Positions 45,008-53,700 of a stretch of 64,000 nt of DNA are shown here, piece after piece. Position numbers and translations under genes: made by a program. Where the stretch lies: the NCBI RefSeq assembly GCF_002836205.1, contig NZ_PJBE01000013.1, forward strand, positions 2,294,001-2,358,000. Direction: 5' to 3'. Below the pieces are notes generated by a model, which worked only from the letters and a program-made list of their open reading frames with translations, was not told where the DNA came from and searched no databases. Position 1 is the stretch's first letter. Each line of letters begins with the position of its first letter. This DNA comes from Shewanella sp. Choline-02u-19. GTDB taxonomy: Bacteria; Pseudomonadota; Gammaproteobacteria; Enterobacterales; Shewanellaceae.

Positions 45008-47167
45008 ATGAAAATATCCAAATCTATTTCATCTAGCTGCAGTTCACCTTTAATTCTGAGCCTTCTTATATCAGCGAATGTTAATGCGTCTGAGCCATTT
45101 AGCGCTTGTCCAACAGAAGCTTTTGTCATTCAAAAACAATCAAATACTCCAAAAAGCTACGGCGTAAACTTAGCCACGGGTAGCTACACCGTATTGTCAG
45201 ACGATATGGGCACAGGTAGCGGCTACAACGGTGTCGGTTTTAACTATCATGATAACTATATTTACGGTTGGGATTATTCAAATGCGACACTGGGCCGAGC
45301 TGGCGATGATTATCAAATTGCTGCTCTTAATGTTATTAAAGATGCATCCGCCGCAGCGGCAGGTAATTTTTATGTTGGTGACGTTGCGGTGACTGAAAAC
45401 ATTTGGTATGGATACCGTAAAGGTAAAGGGATGTTTAAAATCCCACTCGATAACCCTGCCAGTTACAACATGACAATCATTCCCGGCAGTAAGAATTTTG
45501 CCAATTATAATATTACCGATTTAGCCTTTCACCCTACTGATGGCTACGCCTACAGTATTAGCAATGGCTCTACGGGTAAGCTACTTCGCATCGATACGAC
45601 TACCGCAGAAGCTACCGATTTAGGCCCAGTCATCACCTCTAATTCAGGTAACTTTATATTTGGCGCACAATTTTTTGATCCTGATGGCAACTTATATGTC
45701 AGTAATAACAGCAACGGTAATATCTACAAAGTTAACGTAGAAGAAGCATCTCCTAGTGCTGTGCTATTTGCTTATGGACCCGCCTCTTCTAGTAATGATG
45801 GCGCACGATGTGCTTTAGCCGAAGTTACCGTTGGCGAATCAGTCGATTTTGGGGATGCACCTGATTCATACGGGACACTGCTGGCATCAAATGGTGCCCG
45901 ACACGCAATGTCAGACAGCCTATACCTCGGTGCCTCAGTGGATAATGAATCCGACGGATATGTCTCCCCTTTATCTGATGATGCCAGCGACAGCTCTGAT
46001 GATGAGGACGGCGTTTCAATGCCAACAGGTTTTGAGCTTGGTGAAAGCGCCATATTATTGGTTACAGCAAAAGGTGGAGACGGTTACCTCAACGCTTGGT
46101 TTGACTGGAACCAAAATGGCGCTTTTGATTTAGAAGAACAGATCATTTTGGGCGAACCGCTCGATAACGGTATCAATACTATCAGTATTGAAGTACCCAC
46201 TTGGGCTAAAGAGGGACCCACTTGGGCACGTTTTCGTTTAAGTACCCAACAAGATATCACTGCAACAGGCGGAGTCGGAGATGGCGAAGTTGAAGACTAC
46301 GCCGTTACTCTCACTGAAACAGGCGTTACCATCAACTACTACCCTTCATCGTCAACTTATACCACCCTCGCTTATGAGGATCTGTACCCAGATCAAGGTG
46401 ACTTCGATATGAATGACGTAGTGGTACAGCTGCGTATTATTGAATATGTTAAAGACAATAAAGTGCGACGTATCGGCTTCAAAGCGCAACTGGCTGCAAT
46501 GGGAGCCGCTTACCACAATGGATTTGGTGTGCATCTGCCTGGCGTTGGTCGCAATAAAATTAAAGAGTCTTTAATTAATTGGACTATTGATGACATTGCA
46601 CAAGATAGTTCGCCGTTAGAGACCGGGCAAACCAACGCAGTTTTTATCTTCACTCAAGATTTATCTGATTACGTCACGCTTGAACAAGGCTGCGAATTTC
46701 TACGCACCGAAACAGGCTGTGAGAGTGCTTTCAGAACCACATGGTCACTTGATATCCCATTTGACAGCCCTGTGTCTGAGAGTGTCATTCCAGCATTCCC
46801 TTATGACCCATTCATCTTTGCCACGCCAAATACCGATCATGGCTCTGCGGCTAAAAATGCAGTGGGAGCAAACCCTGGTCGTCAACTGGAGGTTCATCTG
46901 AAAAACCAAGCCCCTACAGATAAGTTCTCCAGCAATTACTTTGGTTACAGAGAAGATGCTTCCGACCCTAGCGCTGGTCAATACTTCCAGAATAAAAATG
47001 GCATGGCTTGGGCAATTGAAATACCTGTCACCTGGAAGCACCCAAAAGAAAATCAACGCTTAGACAACGCTTATACCGAGTTTGTTGATTTTGCCGCCGA
47101 CAACACGGGTACCACCAATCCAACTTGGTATGAAAATGCTAATCAAGCACTGATCTTTAACGATTAA
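45008..47167 (+). CDS. LruC domain protein with GEVED domain, exported
   Basis: 719 residues. Signal peptide to about residue 27 (ANVNAS). Residues 30-275 form a repeat-rich, possibly propeller-like domain (YNGVGFNYHDNYIYGWDYS). Residues about 277-438 resemble the GEVED module: VDFGDAPDSYGT, AWFDWNQNGAFD, ending GEVEDYAVTL. From about residue 445 comes the LruC domain (YYPSSSTYTTLAYEDLYPD, GDFDMNDVVVQLRI). Acidic Asp/Gly motifs suggest calcium binding. No anchor such as PEP-CTERM is seen at the C-terminus (NQALIFND). A sigma-54 promoter lies upstream; a lipoprotein gene follows 11 bp later. Confidence 0.85.
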   Translation: MKISKSISSSCSSPLILSLLISANVNASEPFSACPTEAFVIQKQSNTPKSYGVNLATGSYTVLSDDMGTGSGYNGVGFNYHDNYIYGWDYSNATLGRAGDDYQIAALNVIKDASAAAAGNFYVGDVAVTENIWYGYRKGKGMFKIPLDNPASYNMTIIPGSKNFANYNITDLAFHPTDGYAYSISNGSTGKLLRIDTTTAEATDLGPVITSNSGNFIFGAQFFDPDGNLYVSNNSNGNIYKVNVEEASPSAVLFAYGPASSSNDGARCALAEVTVGESVDFGDAPDSYGTLLASNGARHAMSDSLYLGASVDNESDGYVSPLSDDASDSSDDEDGVSMPTGFELGESAILLVTAKGGDGYLNAWFDWNQNGAFDLEEQIILGEPLDNGINTISIEVPTWAKEGPTWARFRLSTQQDITATGGVGDGEVEDYAVTLTETGVTINYYPSSSTYTTLAYEDLYPDQGDFDMNDVVVQLRIIEYVKDNKVRRIGFKAQLAAMGAAYHNGFGVHLPGVGRNKIKESLINWTIDDIAQDSSPLETGQTNAVFIFTQDLSDYVTLEQGCEFLRTETGCESAFRTTWSLDIPFDSPVSESVIPAFPYDPFIFATPNTDHGSAAKNAVGANPGRQLEVHLKNQAPTDKFSSNYFGYREDASDPSAGQYFQNKNGMAWAIEIPVTWKHPKENQRLDNAYTEFVDFAADNTGTTNPTWYENANQALIFND

Positions 47168-47178
47168 TGGAGAATGTC

Positions 47179-47703
47179 ATGAAAACTCAACTTATAAAAT
47201 TTATCTCAATGCCAAGCAGTCTAGTCGCATTCTCCTTTATTACTCTTACTGCATGCGGTGGCGGCGGTGATGGTGATAGCCCAACACCTGCACCTGTGGC
47301 GGTGGCGGTGACGCCAACACCAATAACAATAACGCCACCGGTGACACCAGATCCAGAACCAGCACCAGATCCAACGTCACTAGATGACTTAGTAGTCGAT
47401 GCCGACAACGTAATGCAGGCTGCTTATATGCTAACCATCAACGTAGATAAAAGTAATCAAAGTCGTGGCTATTTTTCACTCTGTGATGATTATCAGAATC
47501 AAGCAGGAAGCTATACAGTTAACTTCGACTCCTGCCTATTTAGAGGCCCACTGAGCGACGGTAAGATCAGTAAACAGCTAAAAATTGCTAATCATGAGAG
47601 TCAATTAATTGCAGTTATCTGGTTCTATGAAGGTCAAAATCCACAATATCAGGAGTGGAGTTATATGGCCGATAACGAGGAACAAGTACTCACCATGAAC
47701 TAA
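47179..47703 (+). CDS. lipoprotein, function unknown
   Basis: 174 residues from MKTQLIKFISMP, with GGAG seven bases ahead; an ATG four codons earlier overlaps the LruC stop. Lipobox LTACGGGG marks a lipid-attached cysteine, followed by Asp. Then a 45-residue Pro/Thr/Val-rich spacer (PTPAPVAVAVTPTPITITPP) and a compact domain with three cysteines (SLCDDYQNQAGSY, DSCLF). No known family. Cotranscription with the LruC gene suggests a surface or periplasmic partner. Confidence 0.78.
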   Translation: MKTQLIKFISMPSSLVAFSFITLTACGGGGDGDSPTPAPVAVAVTPTPITITPPVTPDPEPAPDPTSLDDLVVDADNVMQAAYMLTINVDKSNQSRGYFSLCDDYQNQAGSYTVNFDSCLFRGPLSDGKISKQLKIANHESQLIAVIWFYEGQNPQYQEWSYMADNEEQVLTMN

Positions 47704-47727
47704 CACCTCCCGGTAACAGCCACTTTT

Positions 47728-47766
47728 ACAGCGATGTGCAACACCATGCATCGCTGTAATTTTTTG
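47728..47766 (+). terminator. terminator of the LruC-lipoprotein operon
   Basis: ACAGCGATG and CATCGCTGT form a 9-bp stem around a 12-base loop, followed by AATTTTTTG, 24 bp after the lipoprotein stop. Confidence 0.88.
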
Positions 47767-47974
47767 CCTTAGGTAATCTCACAAAGCTTAACTGGATTTT
47801 ATATTACAGCCCTGAATATTAGGCAATACTAAAACGCTAGCTTCGCATTATGCATTTCGAGTTCAAGTTTACAAAAATAACAAACCTTGAATTTGACTCA
47901 TATCGCTGCTCATTGAGTCATCCAAATGGGCGGCTTCAACGTATTGCTAATAAAGCCTTCAGCATGAGATTTTT

Positions 47975-48577
47975 ATGCCTAGATTAATACCTAGCTTAAT
48001 CGGCTATATTAAGATGTTTTTAAGCGCCAAAACAAAACGATACTCTGCAGCCAATATTGCATTACTAATAGGCAGTCTAACCATGAGTTTAATCAGTTAC
48101 GCCAAGCCACTCGTCCTAGAAACCGCTGATAAATGGAACATCATTAATGATTCTGTTATGGGCGGGATATCGACAAGCTCAATCATTAATGATGGTGATA
48201 TAGCCACTTTTAGTGGTGATTTATCGCTAGAGCGTAATGGTGGATTTGCCTCTACTCGAGCGAGTTTATCGGGTCCGTTGCCGCCAGAAGTACAACAGAT
48301 AAAAATACGAGTAAAAGGTGATGGAAGAGAGTATCAGCTGCGACTTCGCACTGATGATAAAAGGGATTCTATCGCTTACACACGCCCCTTTAAAACAGAA
48401 AAAAACCAATGGCTAGCATTGAGCTTTCACGCAAAAGAGTTTGTAGCGGTGTTTAGAGGACGAACGATTAGTGCTCCGAATCTAAGACTGGACAATATTA
48501 AGCAGGTAGGTTTTTTACTCGCTGATAAGCAGCCCGGTAAATTCTCGCTTTCATTTAAAGCTCTTGAAGTGGAATAA
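47975..48577 (+). CDS. CIA30 family protein
   Basis: 200 residues. Matches the complex I intermediate-associated protein 30 family: WNIINDSVMGGISTSS, FSGDLSLERNGGFASTRASL, IRVKGDGREYQLRLRTD and WLALSFHAKEF. The N-terminus (a hydrophobic stretch near residues 27-44 ending SYAKP) could be a signal peptide. The start is uncertain: ATG at codon 14 is possible. In bacteria the function is unknown; the fold is a carbohydrate-binding-like beta sandwich. Stands alone between two terminators. Confidence 0.82.
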   Translation: MPRLIPSLIGYIKMFLSAKTKRYSAANIALLIGSLTMSLISYAKPLVLETADKWNIINDSVMGGISTSSIINDGDIATFSGDLSLERNGGFASTRASLSGPLPPEVQQIKIRVKGDGREYQLRLRTDDKRDSIAYTRPFKTEKNQWLALSFHAKEFVAVFRGRTISAPNLRLDNIKQVGFLLADKQPGKFSLSFKALEVE

Positions 48578-48593
48578 GCCATCTCTTTAAAGC

Positions 48594-48621
48594 AAAAAAG
48601 CCAGGTTGTTAACCTGGCATT
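48594..48621. terminator. bidirectional terminator
   Basis: GCCAGGTT, loop GTT, AACCTGGC, with an A-run on the left (48594-48599) giving the minus-strand RNA a U-run. Serves the convergent CIA30 and SYLF genes. Confidence 0.85.
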
Positions 48622-48637
48622 CTCATGTTAAACCCGC

Positions 48638-49222
48638 TTACTTTTCTTTCTCAATGAAATCATCAGTAAAGTCTGTTTCCCAATATTTATAACCTTGGAC
48701 CGTCGCCTGTGCCGCTGCGCCCATTAAGTTAACTTGGTAGGTTTTGACTCCTGAGATATCGACAGATTGATTTGCCGATGCTTGATCGCCACTTTCATCA
48801 TACTTAGCACTGGCTTCAGCCTGTGCTTGACCTTCATAACCGGACTCTTTATAACGTGTCAAAGGCTCCTTATTCATGAAAGCTTGAACGAATGCGAGTT
48901 GCTTCCAACCAATGCCTGCGCCAACGCCACCGGTTGCAAATCGATAATAGGATTTTTTGCCTCCCTCATGTAAAACGCAAACGCCACCACCGGTAGACAG
49001 TGCAAATAGATAAGTATTACTTCCAGTACAAACAACATAACCGACTGACTCAGCGACTGCTGACTTGGCTTCTGGGTGCTCCTTATAGATCTCTTGTAAT
49101 GCAGCTTGAGTCTCTTCACGAGCATTCATCTTTTTATCATCGGGAGTGTTTCCCGTTGCGCAACCTACAAGTACCGCTGGAACTAGAATTGCCGCAAGCT
49201 TAAGTTTATTCAGTTGGAACAT
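48638..49222 (-). CDS. YSC84/SYLF-like lipoprotein
   Basis: 194 residues from MFQLNKLKL, with AAGGA before the ATG; a start 12 codons earlier would spoil the signal. Lipobox LVGCATG (cysteine near 22). Then GYVVCTGSNTYLFALSTGGG, YYRFATGGVGAGIGWKQLAF, and AAAQATVQGYKYW, matching the lipid-binding YSC84/SYLF pattern. Such proteins bind acidic lipids or form membrane-associated complexes; the role here is unknown. An internal stretch AQAEASAKYDESGDQASANQ is rich in Ala and charged residues. Confidence 0.75.
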   Translation of the reverse strand: MFQLNKLKLAAILVPAVLVGCATGNTPDDKKMNAREETQAALQEIYKEHPEAKSAVAESVGYVVCTGSNTYLFALSTGGGVCVLHEGGKKSYYRFATGGVGAGIGWKQLAFVQAFMNKEPLTRYKESGYEGQAQAEASAKYDESGDQASANQSVDISGVKTYQVNLMGAAAQATVQGYKYWETDFTDDFIEKEK

Positions 49223-49665
49223 AGTTTTATCCTTTTGGTAAAACAAAAGAGCGTACAAACTCGCACGCGCATAAAAAGTGACATCAGCTAAAAACTTGGA
49301 TTCAGGTATATAAGCTATAGCACAAGAATCAAGTTATTGATTCGACTATATATCACTCTCTTGCTTAACCAATGTTGAATCACTTTAACTAACATCTTAG
49401 GCGCAACTGCATTGGTAACCTTACAACTCAGTAATGCTGCTGGTTGTGGCGCTATACGGTAAAATTGATGGGATATTTAAAAATAAGCACATCCTCACTA
49501 AAAATGCACTTTTATTCATTAGAACTACTTTTATAAACAGCTGCTATTTTATCGTCAATTTACGATTGCAACTCTCAGCATTTAAAAAGCATTACCCATA
49601 ACGACTGAACGCTTAAGTAATGATTGCTAGCCAGTAAACTGAGATACCTAAGTGGATAGTGACCC
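49223..49665. other. intergenic region, nothing recognised
   Basis: About 440 AT-rich bases between the SYLF lipoprotein gene and the HD-GYP gene, both on the minus strand. No gene, hairpin or known operator stands out. It presumably holds the promoter of the lipoprotein gene. Confidence 0.3.
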
Positions 49666-50679
49666 TTAATCTTTAAAGGATTCCATAATCTCTGTCACTT
49701 CATCAATATGCTCGATAAATAATGGCACTAATTGTGGATCGAAATGCTCACCGGCTTCTTGTTGCAGTAACGATACCGCATCTTGTACTGTCCATGCTCG
49801 CTTATAAGGTCGCTCGCTAGTAAGCGCATCAAACACATCTGCAATCGCCACGATACGACCTATACGAGGAATATTCTCCCCTTTTAATCCGTTTGGATAA
49901 CCTGCACCGTTCCATTTTTCATGGTGGCTAATGGCCACTATCTTGGCCATTTGTAACAGTTCTGATTCATTGTCACCGATGATCTCAGCCCCAATTTGAG
50001 CATGCTTTTTCATCTCAATAAACTCTTCATCCGTCAGCTTGCCAGGCTTACGTAATATCGCATCATTGATACCTATTTTACCAATATCGTGCATCGGCGC
50101 CGCTGCCATTAACATATCAGCATCGGCTTCACACATCCCTGCGGCTTTAGCCAATATATGGGTGTAATGACTCATTCTAATGACGTGCATACCTGTTTCA
50201 TTATCTTTGTATTCAGCTGCTCGTCCTAACTTTTGAATGACTTTTAATTGCGTATCGGCAAGCTCCGCAGTCTTTTGTTTAACCTTAATGGCTAACTCTC
50301 TACTTTGGTTAAAAAGCGCTAACTGAGTGCGTACTCTTTGCATCACTATCGGTGGGTTAAATGGCTTAGTGATGTAATCAACAGCGCCCAGTTCCAACCC
50401 TCTTAATTCATCCTCAGCGGTGATTTTTGCGGTAACAAAAATGATAGGAATATGGCGGGTGGTATGATCGTTTTTAAGGCGTCTGCACACCTCAAAACCA
50501 TCAATGCCTGGCATCATAATATCGAGTAATATCAAATCCAAAGGTGACTTATTAGCGATTTTAAGTGCTATCTCGCCACTTTTAGCCACTTTTACATGAT
50601 AATCATCCTTTAACATACCCGCTAAAACATCAATGTTAGCCGGTGTATCATCGACGACGAGTAAGGTTTGTAGTTCCAT
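49666..50679 (-). CDS. response regulator with HD-GYP c-di-GMP phosphodiesterase domain
   Basis: 337 residues; ATG at 50679 with AAGGA upstream (a GTG one codon earlier is also open). The receiver (residues 5-120) has VVDDTP, the phospho-acceptor in LILLDIMMPG, and TKPF. The HD-GYP domain (about 145-330) is complete: MHDIGKIGI, HAQIGAEII, ISHHEKWNGAGYPNG and ADVFDALTS. It should hydrolyse cyclic-di-GMP in response to phosphorylation. It lies 39 bp behind the hybrid kinase gene on the same strand, which probably drives it. Confidence 0.92.
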   Translation of the reverse strand: MELQTLLVVDDTPANIDVLAGMLKDDYHVKVAKSGEIALKIANKSPLDLILLDIMMPGIDGFEVCRRLKNDHTTRHIPIIFVTAKITAEDELRGLELGAVDYITKPFNPPIVMQRVRTQLALFNQSRELAIKVKQKTAELADTQLKVIQKLGRAAEYKDNETGMHVIRMSHYTHILAKAAGMCEADADMLMAAAPMHDIGKIGINDAILRKPGKLTDEEFIEMKKHAQIGAEIIGDNESELLQMAKIVAISHHEKWNGAGYPNGLKGENIPRIGRIVAIADVFDALTSERPYKRAWTVQDAVSLLQQEAGEHFDPQLVPLFIEHIDEVTEIMESFKD

Positions 50680-50718
50680 CACATCCTTCCTATATCGTTA
50701 AAAATCTAAGAGTTCAGT

Positions 50719-53700
50719 TCAGCTCATCTCGTTAGCAACAAGAGTTTGCATCTGTATTGCCACTTTTAATGCCTCATCAAACTCATAATCATCTAACTGT
50801 TTCTCTAATTTTTTAAACAAGTTTAATAGTGGCTTAGACGCCAAAATTGAGCGTTGTTCAGCGATCAGTTCTGTGGCTGCTATATCAAAATCGTTGAGCA
50901 TATCGATAAGTTTATTCAGAACCTCTGCCGCTTTTCCAGCATCAAACTGAGTGGCAATATCAACCACTACCGACTCCGCTAACCGCACTGTTATTTCGCT
51001 ACAGACTAGCGCAAGTTCCTCCACTAATAATGGATAAGTTTCGCTAGCGGTGATATCAGATGCTTTATCCTGTGCATGCTCTGAATCTTGCTCTAAGCTC
51101 TCTGCAAGTTTAGTCAACTTTAGCGCACCAATCGCCCCCGACACGCTTTTTAATGTATGAACAAGCCTCGCCGTGGTCACCGAGTCATTAGCAGATAAAC
51201 TGGCATTAACCTGCGCTGAAAAATCCTGTTGCCCGCTAACAAATTTATGCAACAGCTTTTTGTATAGACGACTTTTATCCTGAGTACGACTTAAACCGAG
51301 CTGCGTATCGATATGTTTAAACAGACCAAAATCCACCTCGTTATCCGCTTCATTTTGAACATGTCCGTGCAACAACGCCGGATTTTTAGGCGTTACCCAT
51401 TTCGCAATGGTAACGAACAACTCATCGACATTAAGTGGCTTGGGAATGTGATCATTCATACCTGCATCGAGCGCTTTTTCTCTGTCACCTGCCATCGCAT
51501 TCGCCGTCATGGCGAGCACCGGCAAATGTTCAAACTGCGCTTGTGCGCGAATATGTCGAGTGGCAGTATACCCGTCCATTATTGGCATTTGGCAATCCAT
51601 CAACACGCCATCAAATTCCTCTTTCGCGAGGAAATCGAGCGCTTCTTGACCATCGTTTGCCAGTACAGAGCTAATACCATTACTGGTTAGCAACTCAACA
51701 ATCAGTTCCTGATTTAAGTCGTTATCTTCAGCAACCAATAACTTGGCTCCAGCGAGTTGAGCCAAGGCGATATCCACCCGTGTTTGCCTTTGGCTTAAGC
51801 GAGTCTGTTTTCGCGGCGCAAAACCTAAAGCGGGTAGTAGTGCATCCCATAACGTTGACTGCGTTACTGGCTTAGTCAGCACTGCGTCAATAGTCACATT
51901 TGCAGCATCCAGCAATAGCTCCTCTTTGCCGTAGGCTGTCACCATCACCACATGGGGCGTTATCGACGCTGGAAGCTGCTCTATAAATCGAGCAACCTCA
52001 ATGCCATCAAGCTTTGGCATTTTCCAATCAAGCAAAGCAAGTTGGTAAGGTGACGCTTCACTCGCTTTAAGCATTTCAACGGCTTCAATACCATCTTTAG
52101 CGTAATCAACTTGCACTTTTAACGTTGACAACATCGCTAATAAAATCTCTCGAGAACTGGCGTTATCTTCAACGAGTAACACTCGAACATCTTCCAAATT
52201 CCCTTGATAAATCGGCGCGGTGTCATGATGTTCGATAATTGGGAATGCACATTCAAAATAGAAACGACTGCCGATATCTAACTCGCTGGAAACGCCAATT
52301 TCACCTCCCATCAAATCTGCTAGGTTTTTACATATCGCAAGCCCCAATCCAGTACCACCATATTTTCTGGTGGTTGACGCATCAGCTTGTGAAAATGGTT
52401 TAAAAAGGTCCTGTTGTTGCTCAAGCGTCATGCCAATACCACTGTCAGTGACTGAGAATTTAAGGGTGATCTCATCATCTGTCAGTGATTCAGTATTGAC
52501 CGCAAGAATGACGCTACCATGTTCGGTGAACTTAACGGCATTATTCGCGAGGTTGGTCAGTATCTGCGCTAACCGGAGCGGGTCTCCTTTCAACATTGCC
52601 GGGATAGTCGGGTCAATATCAAATAGTAGCTCTAACTCTTTTTCGGCCGCCTTAATCCCGATCAAATTAATAATGTCATCGAGCACATCTTCTAGTCTGA
52701 AATTAATGGTTTCAAGGTCCAGTTTACCCGCTTCAATTTTAGAGAAATCGAGAATATCGTTAATGATCCCAAGCAGTGATTGGGCTGAGCGATGTGATTT
52801 ATCGATATAGTTGTACTGTTGACGCGTCAGCTCCGTTTTTAAAGCAAGATGTGTCATACCAATAATCGCATTCATTGGAGTACGAATTTCATGACTCATA
52901 TTCGCTAAGAAATCTCCCTTAGCCCGGTTGGCATCATCCGCTTTTTCAATGGCCGAGGCTAACTCCCTCTGCAGTTCTTTCGACTCGTTAATATTAAGAT
53001 GCACGCCACTAATTCGGCCAGCATATCCATCTTCGGTATAGTGATGAACTTGGCCAATGCTCATTATCCAGTCATAACTACCATCTTTTCTGCGCATTCT
53101 AAATTCACGTTTCAAGATCTGTGGGTTCGACTGAGTCTGTGCTCTTAAATGATCAACGACGAGTGCCTTGTCATCTGAGTGTATTAACTGCAGCCATGTC
53201 TGCTCACCATTAGTCAGCGCTGACCATTGGTCGTCATCAATACAAAGATCCTGTACATCGTAACCAAGCATATTGGCATACATACGATTAATGACCACTT
53301 TGTTGTCTTTCGGGTAGTAGTCCCACATCCCCATCCGCGCACTTTCCGCTGCCACCGTGAGCTTGTCTTCAGATAGATGTAATCTATTTTCAGCAAGTTT
53401 TTGTTCGGTAATATCAAAGATAGTACCATCAAAATAACAAGCGTTATCTACGGTATCCTGGACAAATTGGGCTTTAATCTGTAGAAAGCGAAGCTCATCT
53501 GACGCGGTAATAATACGCACATCTCGAGTCACAAAACTGTGTGTTTTATATGCTTTATCTAGCGCTTTTCTAAGCAGTATCATATCTTCTTTAACAACGA
53601 TGTCAGCAAAGCTTAACCGTGGATTCTCGCCGAGGAAATCACTATCTTGGTAGCCAGTAACGACTTCAACATTTGGACTTAGGTACTCCAATTTGTAATC

